Shown: positions 23,564 through 29,486 of the stretch, piece after piece
Numbering within the stretch: the stretch's first letter is position 1
Layout of the letters: each line of letters starts with the position of its first letter
Assembly: GCF_051912485.1 (NCBI RefSeq)
Contig: NZ_CP196822.1
Coordinates: forward strand, 4,026,939 to 4,090,938
DNA: 64,000 bases
Direction of reading: 5' to 3'
Origin: Nitrobacter sp051912485
GTDB lineage: Bacteria > Pseudomonadota > Alphaproteobacteria > Rhizobiales > Xanthobacteraceae
Notes under the pieces: model-generated
Databases searched by the model: none
What the model was told of the DNA's origin: nothing
The model's input: the letters and a program-made list of their open reading frames with translations, nothing else
Program-made: the position numbers and the translations under genes

Positions 23564-25222
23564 GTGGTTCGGCTGGGTTTCGTTATCGGGGTTGTTGCGG
23601 TCATCGGGGTTTTGCTCTCAGGCCTTGCGTCCTGGCGCGCTCATGAACAGGAATTGACCATCGATAGAATCGCGCTGTCGCGCGCGATCGACGTCCATGC
23701 CAGCCTGGTTCAGGAGCGTCTCATCGAACGAGAACTGCTGGCGCGGGTCGCCTCGGGATTGTTTCGGTCGCCCTCCTCGGTGAGAGCTAACATGCTCCAC
23801 CCGTTGCGCGCATCGATCTATGCCTTCAAGACCGATTTCGTTATCGCCGGTTGGGTTGCCTGTCTGCAGCCGAGCGAAGTTTCGGAAGCCAGTGCAGCTC
23901 TGGCGTCGGCCGCATTTCCAAATCCGCAAATTCGTAACTTCGACGACACGCCGCGTGATCTGCATTCGCTTGAGCGGCCGATCGACGTATTGATGGACGT
24001 TGTGCCGCAAAATCCGGAAACGGCCGCATTTCCGGGCCGCTCGCTCGACCAGCATCCGATCCTGGGGCCGATGCTCGCTCGTGCGTTGCAGACAAGAACG
24101 TCGGTCGTATCGGATCCGATCAACCTGCTGCGGCCCGATGGCCCGATCGGGCTGGTTATCGCAACGCCGGTTTTCCAGGAGGGAAGCGACACAGCGGCGG
24201 GCTTTATTACATTTTCCTATCAACTCGCGTCGTTGATGCTGACTAACGACGAACTCTCCCTGTTCTCCGTTGTCCTGAAAGATCCGCGAAACCCGGCCTC
24301 GGAATTGATCGCCGACGACAGCGGCAATGTTACGTCACGTCTTAGACGCTCGACTGATCCCGTTCCGCTGGTGGTCCGGACAGTGACCTTCGGCGGGCGG
24401 GATTGGTCGCTTGGCTATTATCCGAAAACCAATGCCGCTCTTCGCGCGCAGAAACTGGCCGTGGTGGTGGCGGCGATCGGTCTTGCGCTGACAAGCATCA
24501 TTTGCGGCCTGTTCGGATATGTCGTCTATAACAACCTGCGGCTGAGCCGGGAAATCCAGGTTCGGATCAGCTTCGAGCGGCGTTTGACCGCCGTGATCGA
24601 TGAACTCAATCACCGGGTTAAAAATATTCTCGCGGTGATTCAATCGATCGTCACACGTACGCTGCGGCACGGCTCCGACATCGAAGTCGCCCGCGAACTG
24701 CTGATCGGCCGGATCCATGCCATGTCCAACGTGGTCTCGCTGCTCAGCGAGAGCCAGTGGCAGGGTGTCAAACTGAGGGGACTGTTCGAGGCGCGCGCTA
24801 TCCCCCACGCCGACCGCATCGCGGTCAACGGCCCGGATATCACTGTGAGTGCGCGCGCAGCGCAGAGCCTCTCATTGTTGTTCTTCGAACTGGCGTCGCA
24901 TTCCGACGAGGGCCTCTCGCTGGTCGGTAAGCATCCGCATATCGTCGTACATTGGGGAATCGAGGACGAGGGTAGCGAGACGATGTTTCGTTTTCGGTGG
25001 GAGGAGTTCAATACCAGTGCTGCGACGCGCCGCGAGGACAGCGATTTTGGCATCATCCTGCTGGACCGCGTTGCGCCGGAGGCGCTGGGCGGCGTTTCCA
25101 AGCGGTATTTTACTGAGGCGAGCTATGTCTATGAACTCGCCGCTCCGATGGAGACCGTCGTCGACATGGCCGAGAGAGATCGCACGACGCAGATATCCGC
25201 GCCGATCCAGCCAAAGGCGTAA
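23564..25222 (+). CDS. HRXXN-type sensor histidine kinase at the general stress locus (PhyK/PhyP-like)
   Basis: A 552-residue membrane sensor. Membrane spans at about 4-24 and 298-322 frame a periplasmic CHASE-like sensor domain. The dimerisation box ELNHRVKNILAVIQSI places the phospho-acceptor at His350 and marks the HRXXN (HWE/HisKA_2) class that signals to PhyR. The ATP-binding half is odd: where HWE kinases have an Asn-containing ELATNAAKYG-type N box, this protein has ELASHSDEG (442-450), though a WEE (479-481) and a DFGIILL segment remain. It may therefore be a weak kinase or act mainly as a PhyR phosphatase. The start is GTG 23564. It faces ecfG tail to tail. Confidence 0.8.
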   Translation: MVRLGFVIGVVAVIGVLLSGLASWRAHEQELTIDRIALSRAIDVHASLVQERLIERELLARVASGLFRSPSSVRANMLHPLRASIYAFKTDFVIAGWVACLQPSEVSEASAALASAAFPNPQIRNFDDTPRDLHSLERPIDVLMDVVPQNPETAAFPGRSLDQHPILGPMLARALQTRTSVVSDPINLLRPDGPIGLVIATPVFQEGSDTAAGFITFSYQLASLMLTNDELSLFSVVLKDPRNPASELIADDSGNVTSRLRRSTDPVPLVVRTVTFGGRDWSLGYYPKTNAALRAQKLAVVVAAIGLALTSIICGLFGYVVYNNLRLSREIQVRISFERRLTAVIDELNHRVKNILAVIQSIVTRTLRHGSDIEVARELLIGRIHAMSNVVSLLSESQWQGVKLRGLFEARAIPHADRIAVNGPDITVSARAAQSLSLLFFELASHSDEGLSLVGKHPHIVVHWGIEDEGSETMFRFRWEEFNTSAATRREDSDFGIILLDRVAPEALGGVSKRYFTEASYVYELAAPMETVVDMAERDRTTQISAPIQPKA

Positions 25223-25284
25223 AGGCGGGACGCCGGGATTTGCCCCCGCTGTGCCGGGTCGTTGTTGCCGCGCTTGATGTTGAG

Positions 25285-25830
25285 CTATCGGCCGCTGCCG
25301 ATCACGGCGCGCACGGTGTCGTCCGGGCCAAAATCCTCAGTGCCCTCGACGTACAGCAGGGCGCTCAGCTTCGACCGCGCGCGGTTGACGCGGCTCTTGA
25401 TGGTACCGACGGCGCAACCGCAGATCTTTGCGGCATCCTCATAGGAGAATCCCGAAGCGCCCACGAGGACCAAGGCTTCGCGCTGATCCTGCGGCAACTT
25501 ATCGAGCGCCGCGCGGAATTCCTCGAATTCCAGATGGGCGTTCTGGTTCGGCTGCGATTTCAGCGTTTTCGCATAGCTGCCGTCGGAATCCTCGACCTCG
25601 CGCCGCCGCTTGCGATAGTCCGAGCGGAACAGGTTACGCAAAATCGTGAACAGCCATGCGGGAAGGTTCGACCCCGGCTGAAACGAATCAATATTGGCGA
25701 GCGCGCGGAGCAGGGTTTCCTGCACGAGGTCGTCAGCACGATCGCCATTTCCGCTTAGCGAAATCGCGAATGCGCGCAGGTTCGGTACCGACGCCAGGAT
25801 GTCATCGCGAAGTGAATCTGTGAGAGGCAT
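25285..25830 (-). CDS. ecfG: General stress response sigma factor EcfG
   Basis: A 181-residue ECF sigma factor. Region 2 is seen in ADDLVQETLLRALANIDSFQPGSNLPAWLFTI split over residues 32-64, and region 4 in LPQDQREALVLVGASGFSYEDAA followed by GTIKSRVNRARSKL. It directs RNA polymerase to GGAAC-N16/17-CGTT promoters, several of which occur in this window. It is held inactive by NepR, encoded immediately upstream. Its ATG directly follows the nepR stop (TAAATG), with GGGAGGGAC as ribosome binding site inside nepR. Confidence 0.95.
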   Translation of the reverse strand: MPLTDSLRDDILASVPNLRAFAISLSGNGDRADDLVQETLLRALANIDSFQPGSNLPAWLFTILRNLFRSDYRKRRREVEDSDGSYAKTLKSQPNQNAHLEFEEFRAALDKLPQDQREALVLVGASGFSYEDAAKICGCAVGTIKSRVNRARSKLSALLYVEGTEDFGPDDTVRAVIGSGR

Positions 25831-26049
25831 TTAGTCCCTCCCGTCATTTTTTGTATCGAAATCGCCCGTGGTGTTTACTTGGGGATCACCGGGTGCCGAT
25901 GCATCGAGCTTTCGGATCAATTCGGCAAACCGGTCCGGGACGCCCTGTCTCACGACGTCGTCATACATGGCGCGAAGCTGATGTCCGATTCTGGACTGAA
26001 TCTCGGCGTTGAGGCCGCCCTTGCCGGGTGATGGCTTTGTGTCTTTCAT
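25831..26049 (-). CDS. nepR: Anti-sigma factor NepR
   Basis: A 72-residue protein with the NepR core: IQSRIGHQLRAMYDDVV (first helix) and VPDRFAELIRKLD (second helix), flanked by disordered ends. It binds EcfG in unstressed cells. Phosphorylated PhyR, which mimics a sigma factor, titrates it away under stress. It is the first gene of a nepR-ecfG operon divergent from phyR. No strong Shine-Dalgarno is seen before the ATG at 26049. I found no exact EcfG promoter in front of it, although such autoregulation is common elsewhere. Confidence 0.95.
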   Translation of the reverse strand: MKDTKPSPGKGGLNAEIQSRIGHQLRAMYDDVVRQGVPDRFAELIRKLDASAPGDPQVNTTGDFDTKNDGRD

Positions 26050-26171
26050 GATCTTGTTTCATTCCCAAAGTTTCAAGATATTGAAAAATCGAGAAAATCC
26101 CCGTTTGTTACGCCGTATTCAAGGAACTTGTACGGGCTAATTCAAAGCGCGAAGGAAGGTTCCTGCGTCGG

Positions 26172-26196
26172 GGAACTTTTGTCATGCTGGAGCGTA
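26172..26196 (+). promoter_or_regulatory. Candidate EcfG-type promoter of phyR
   Basis: GGAAC (26172-26176) and CGTA (26193-26196) are spaced 16 bases apart, one mismatch from the GGAAC-N16-CGTT consensus. It lies about 93 bases upstream of the phyR start. Positive feedback on phyR is known in related species. Confidence 0.45.
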
Positions 26197-26289
26197 GACA
26201 ACGCGGCGGCGGATCGGGATCTGCCGGTTGCTGCGTGGTCTAAAGAGATGCGATCCCGAGATGAATTGTCTCACAAAGGATGGATGGGG

Positions 26290-27096
26290 ATGTTTCGATC
26301 ACAGGTTGTTGCCGAGCATTTGCCGCTCTTGCGACGTTATGCCCGCGCCCTGACGGGAAATCAGGCGTCCGGAGACGCCTATGTCGGAGCCATGCTGGAG
26401 GCTCTGCTCCAGGATCCAACGGTGCTCGATGAGCGGCACGGCCCGCGGGCCGGATTGTTCCGGCTGTTCACCCAGATCTGGAACTCGGTTTCCATCAACG
26501 GCGGCATCGATGAGGTGCCGGCCCTGGCACCGACGGAGCGACGGCTGACGAACATTACGCCGCTGCCGCGCCAGGCGTTCCTGCTTCTGTCGCTGGAAGG
26601 TTTTTCCGAAGAAGAGGCTGCTTTTGTCCTGCAAGTCGGCATTGCCGAAGTTCGCAAGCTGAGCGATCTTGCGGGCCGCGAAATGGCGGCGGAGATCGCA
26701 ACCGACGTCCTGATTATCGAGGATGAGACCTTTATCGCGATGGATCTTGAGAGTCTCGTCAAGAACCTCGGACATCGTGTGATTGGCGTCGCGCGCACCC
26801 ATGCCGACGCAATCGCCCTGGCTAAAACCAAGAAACCCGGTCTCATTCTGGCGGACATCCAGCTCGCTGACGGTAGTTCCGGGCTGGACGCCGTCAACGA
26901 ACTCCTGCGCGTCGTCGAGGTGCCCGTTGTTTTCATAACGGCCTATCCCGAACGCTTTCTGACCGGAGAGCGGCCCGAACCGGCATTCCTCATCTCGAAG
27001 CCGTTCCAGCCGGCCATGGTGTCGGCTGTAGCCAGCCAGGCGTTGTTCTTTCACCGCAATTCGCGCAACCGGGAACCGCGCGCCGCCGCATCCTGA
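26290..27096 (+). CDS. phyR: General stress response regulator PhyR (sigma-like plus receiver)
   Basis: A 268-residue anti-anti-sigma factor. The N-terminal half mimics an ECF sigma factor: AEHLPLLRRYARALTG (region 2-like) and TPLPRQAFLLLSLEGFSEEEAA (region 4-like). The C-terminal receiver holds the acidic patch IEDE and the phospho-acceptor Asp189 in LILADIQLADG, then VVFITAYPE and the conserved Lys in LISKPFQP. When phosphorylated it binds NepR and frees EcfG. ATG 26290 was chosen because AAGGA lies nine bases upstream. ATG 26284 is possible. The open frame to 26128 is not supported. Confidence 0.96.
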   Translation: MFRSQVVAEHLPLLRRYARALTGNQASGDAYVGAMLEALLQDPTVLDERHGPRAGLFRLFTQIWNSVSINGGIDEVPALAPTERRLTNITPLPRQAFLLLSLEGFSEEEAAFVLQVGIAEVRKLSDLAGREMAAEIATDVLIIEDETFIAMDLESLVKNLGHRVIGVARTHADAIALAKTKKPGLILADIQLADGSSGLDAVNELLRVVEVPVVFITAYPERFLTGERPEPAFLISKPFQPAMVSAVASQALFFHRNSRNREPRAAAS

Positions 27097-27171
27097 TCGC
27101 GCCGACTGTTGTTACACGGCGACGATCTGGATCGTCCGTGCCGTCCCTACGTTTGAGCCGGTCGCGGCGTG

Positions 27172-27209
27172 AAAAAAGGACGCGGCCGGCATCACCATCA
27201 GCCGCGTCC
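27172..27209 (-). terminator. Intrinsic terminator of the candidate small RNA
   Basis: Read on the minus strand, GGACGCGGC (27209-27201) pairs perfectly with GCCGCGTCC (27186-27178), followed by six T (27177-27172). On the plus strand there is no T tract, so it is not a good terminator for phyR. This orientation marks a minus-strand transcript. Confidence 0.85.
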
Positions 27210-27250
27210 TTGTCGCCGGTCGGGCGGGGCAGGGGGAATGACCGGCTGCC
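27172..27250 (-). ncRNA. Candidate EcfG-dependent small RNA with C-rich loop (GsrN-like)
   Basis: A minus-strand unit of about 75-80 nt lies in the gap after phyR. An EcfG-type promoter (27256-27280) points into it, and a terminator with six T ends it at 27172. The predicted 5' hairpin pairs GCCGGTC (27246-27240) with GACCGGC (27221-27215) around an 18-base loop, ATTCCCCCTGCCCCGCCC, which is strongly C-rich. A stress-sigma promoter, an exposed C-rich loop and an intrinsic terminator are the features known for GsrN of Caulobacter. No protein frame fits. Homology to GsrN is inferred from architecture, not alignment. Confidence 0.7.
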
Positions 27251-27255
27251 CGGAT

Positions 27256-27280
27256 AACGCGAGGATCCGGCAAGCGTTCC
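27256..27280 (-). promoter_or_regulatory. EcfG-type promoter driving the candidate small RNA
   Basis: On the minus strand GGAAC (27280-27276), a 16-base spacer and CGTT (27259-27256) match the general-stress promoter consensus exactly. Transcription should start near 27250. Confidence 0.75.
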
Positions 27281-27324
27281 GCCCGCCCGCTTTTTTTCGA
27301 ACCGTTAACTGAACGATGTCTTGC

Positions 27325-27348
27325 GAACCGCGTTATCCATCGCGGTTC
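27325..27348. repeat. Inverted repeat upstream of the small exported protein gene
   Basis: GAACCGCG and CGCGGTTC are separated by eight bases (TTATCCAT). It lies about 70 bases before the start at 27416 and could be an operator or part of a leader hairpin. Confidence 0.35.
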
Positions 27349-27415
27349 TGATCCACAATCGTGATGCGCGACAATGTGATGTCCCCGCAAGCGATGGAAA
27401 ATGGGCGAGGCAACG

Positions 27416-27808
27416 ATGTTTCAGGTATCGGCGGGCGTTCTCGGTGCGCTGGCAGTGGTGCTGCCCCTTAGCGCGATGCATCTTGCCTCGGATCGCAATC
27501 TCGTTGCCGGTTCAGACTTGACCACTGCGGTTGTCAATCGCGCCGTCAAATCCGATCGCAGCTCCGTTCAATTGTCGCGCGTAGAGGGTCGAACCGTTTC
27601 CATTCGGCTTGAAAGTCTGCCGGATGCCTCGATCGTGATCCAAATTCCGGGGAGCAACAACCACCTTATAGCGGGCGACCGCGTCACGAAGCCACGCTCG
27701 AGCCGCGCTCCCACATCGCAGGCCAGGCGGACGGTCGCGTGCGAGCCGGTAGTGAGTGTTCTGACCGATATCGCTAAGAAGCTTGAACCCGGTCGCTGCG
27801 TGACCTGA
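27416..27808 (+). CDS. Small probably exported protein of unknown function
   Basis: A 130-residue protein starting MFQVSAGVLGALAVVLPLSA, a likely signal peptide or anchor. The mature part contains VEGRTVSIRLESLPDASIVIQIPG and two cysteines near the C-terminus (TVACEPV and GRCVT) that could form a disulfide. I recognise no family. GGGCGAGG lies five bases before the ATG. It stands between phyR and the DUF883/holin-like pair, so a stress role is possible but not shown. The inverted repeat at 27325 is the only regulatory feature seen. Confidence 0.6.
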   Translation: MFQVSAGVLGALAVVLPLSAMHLASDRNLVAGSDLTTAVVNRAVKSDRSSVQLSRVEGRTVSIRLESLPDASIVIQIPGSNNHLIAGDRVTKPRSSRAPTSQARRTVACEPVVSVLTDIAKKLEPGRCVT

Positions 27809-27825
27809 GGTTTGTTTTCGGGAAA

Positions 27826-28272
27826 TCAGCTCTTTCCTTCATCGGTCTTGGCTTCGTCATCGTTGTCGCGCCGGCCAGCGAACAGCCCCAGCGCCAAGCC
27901 GCCGATCGCCAGGACCGGAATCATCTTCTTGATGCCGATCGCGCGCACTAGCTGAAGTCCCGCCGCCAGCAGCATCGGATCGGCGAGCAGGTTTTGTGTT
28001 ACCGACTTAGCCGTCTCGGCCGCACGTTTCTTCATGGCTTTTCGCCGGATGTTATAGGTCACGACCGCGATTAGGGTGATCAGGAAGAAGATCGCTGCGC
28101 CGGAAAGGCAAGCCTCGATCAGGCCGTAGTTTTGAAGCACGAAAACGAACGCGGCGGCACACAAGAACGCGATTGTGACAAAACCCGCGACAATCGCCAC
28201 CTCGACGAGGGACGCGAGCCGCAGGGCGTTGCCCACGCTCTCCCTGAAGTCATCAATCATCCGCTGAAACAT
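27826..28272 (-). CDS. Small membrane protein, phage-holin-like/DUF1469-type
   Basis: A 148-residue protein with two adjacent membrane spans (about residues 22-45 and 52-74) linked by a short turn, a following basic stretch (NIRRKAMKKR), and a possible third hydrophobic segment near 118-132. This resembles the holin-X/DUF1469 group of cell-envelope stress proteins, which are not phage lysis proteins. The ATG at 28272 has GTGAGGC upstream. It lies downstream of the DUF883 gene on the same strand, 120 bases away, and probably belongs to the same EcfG-controlled unit. Confidence 0.6.
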   Translation of the reverse strand: MFQRMIDDFRESVGNALRLASLVEVAIVAGFVTIAFLCAAAFVFVLQNYGLIEACLSGAAIFFLITLIAVVTYNIRRKAMKKRAAETAKSVTQNLLADPMLLAAGLQLVRAIGIKKMIPVLAIGGLALGLFAGRRDNDDEAKTDEGKS

Positions 28273-28392
28273 TCGACGCCTCACCCGACCCGAAAATCTA
28301 CTATTCAATAAAATTGCTGGCATGATCGGGCCGGCGACTGCAGATTCCCTGCCGCCGCACCGGCCCAATCAGTCGAAATTACCCACGCAGAA

Positions 28393-28764
28393 TCATCGAC
28401 GCCACGTCACGCCGATCAAAAATCCCAGTCCGATCGCAAGCCCGACTGTTGCGAGGGGACGCTGCTGGATAGCTTCCTCCAGCGTGTCCTCGATCGTGGT
28501 TACGGCGCTCTGCGCCGCATCGATGGCTGCGTTGCCGCGCTCGGATACATCGGAGATGATGGAATCCACGTTCGCCCTGGCCTGCCTGTATCCGCGGCGG
28601 CCCTGTTTCTTGGCGGTGCCCGTCAATGTGTTAAGCGCGTCGGAGATCTGCTCGGCTAGTGCGGAGATGTCGTTTTTCACGGCTGATAAATCCTTCTCGA
28701 GGCGTTCGTAGGTCGCTTTATCCGTCAAGTTCTTCATCGCATCCTCGCCATCGCTACTCGCCAT
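28393..28764 (-). CDS. DUF883 family (ElaB/YqjD-like) membrane-anchored stress protein
   Basis: A 123-residue protein with an amphipathic, coiled-coil-prone middle (residues 15-95, YERLEKDLSAVKNDISALAE and onward) and a C-terminal glycine-rich membrane anchor ending PLATVGLAIGLGFLIGVTWRR. This is the DUF883 layout. E. coli YqjD and ElaB are stationary-phase proteins that associate with ribosomes at the membrane. The ATG at 28764 has AGGAG six bases upstream. An exact EcfG promoter lies at 28802-28826. The much longer open frame to 29385 is a high-GC shadow. Confidence 0.8.
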   Translation of the reverse strand: MASSDGEDAMKNLTDKATYERLEKDLSAVKNDISALAEQISDALNTLTGTAKKQGRRGYRQARANVDSIISDVSERGNAAIDAAQSAVTTIEDTLEEAIQQRPLATVGLAIGLGFLIGVTWRR

Positions 28765-28801
28765 CCAACGCTCCTGAGAACTGAAAGGGATATGGGAAAT
28801 C

Positions 28802-28826
28802 AACGTGCCGTCGCGGCTTAAGTTCC
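28802..28826 (-). promoter_or_regulatory. EcfG-type promoter of the DUF883 gene
   Basis: On the minus strand GGAAC (28826-28822), 16 bases and CGTT (28805-28802) match the consensus exactly, about 38 bases before the ATG at 28764. The rest of the 402-base gap (28765-29166) holds nothing else I recognise. Confidence 0.75.
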
Positions 28827-29166
28827 GCGGCGTGGTCGCCTGCCCGTCAGGAGTGGCGAGTCCGTCGCTGTCGGATGATCCCTGATGATGACCGCGACGA
28901 GCCGAAGCCGCGACGAAGCTCCAGCGATTCCCCACTACGTTCAGAACGCGCGATAACTTCGGCCGGGCTTGCGAATTGCGATGATAATCGCAATCCGGTT
29001 GGCGCCGGCAATCGCTGGCCTGGCCGCCCTTCGCCGCGTTGTGTGCCCTGTCGGTGGAACTTTCAGGTCCTGTGTGAATTGCCTCGCGCGCCAAATATTG
29101 CGACGGCGCTTTCTCCGTCTTGAAATCTTGGTCTTGAATCTTGTGATCAATTTTGGAGAAGTAACA

Positions 29167-29322
29167 ATGTTCATCAGCGTCCTGATTACGTTTTTCGTCG
29201 TTGTTCTTGTTCTGTATTTCATCAGCGTGGCGCCGCTCGACGGTCGCGGCAAGCAGATCGCTCGCGTCGTCACCATCGTGATCGGCGTCGCCTCGGCGCT
29301 GAAGTATCTTCTGGTGTTCTGA
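29167..29322 (+). CDS. Very small membrane protein (Thivi_2564-like)
   Basis: A 51-residue protein with two hydrophobic segments (MFISVLITFFVVVLVLYFIS and IARVVTIVIGVASALKYLLVF) joined by a turn with VAPLDGRGKQ. The layout matches the Thivi_2564 family of tiny two-span membrane proteins of unknown role. GGAGAAG lies just before the ATG. A strong terminator follows. It is divergent from the EcfG-controlled DUF883 gene. Confidence 0.7.
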   Translation: MFISVLITFFVVVLVLYFISVAPLDGRGKQIARVVTIVIGVASALKYLLVF

Positions 29323-29356
29323 GGCCCGCCGGCGCATCAGCGCCGCGACAAGCAAG

Positions 29357-29390
29357 AATGCCCCCGACGGCTGCGCCGGGGGCATTTTAT
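29357..29390 (+). terminator. Rho-independent terminator
   Basis: AATGCCCCCG pairs with CGGGGGCATT around a ten-base loop and is followed by TTATTTT. It ends the transcript of the small membrane protein. Confidence 0.88.
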
Positions 29391-29410
29391 TTTACTCGCA
29401 GGACCAACAG

Positions 29411-29457
29411 CGCGTATTCCGCAAAAGCGGATACCGGTTTTGCGATCAGAATACGCG
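29411..29457. repeat. Palindromic repeat, GCGGATACCGG core
   Basis: CGCGTATTCCGCAAAA and TTTTGCGATCAGAATACGCG pair around GCGGATACCGG. It is the same unit as at 14461-14507, with a few changes. It lies just beyond the end of glcB. Confidence 0.75.
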
Positions 29458-29486
29458 CAAGTTACTGATTGAGAATTTTCTTACGG

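Noticed and set aside
27112..27390. A 92-residue minus-strand frame across the small RNA region
   Set aside because: It spans the EcfG promoter, the C-rich loop and the terminator, has no ribosome site, and its composition is not protein-like. The RNA explanation accounts for all the signals.
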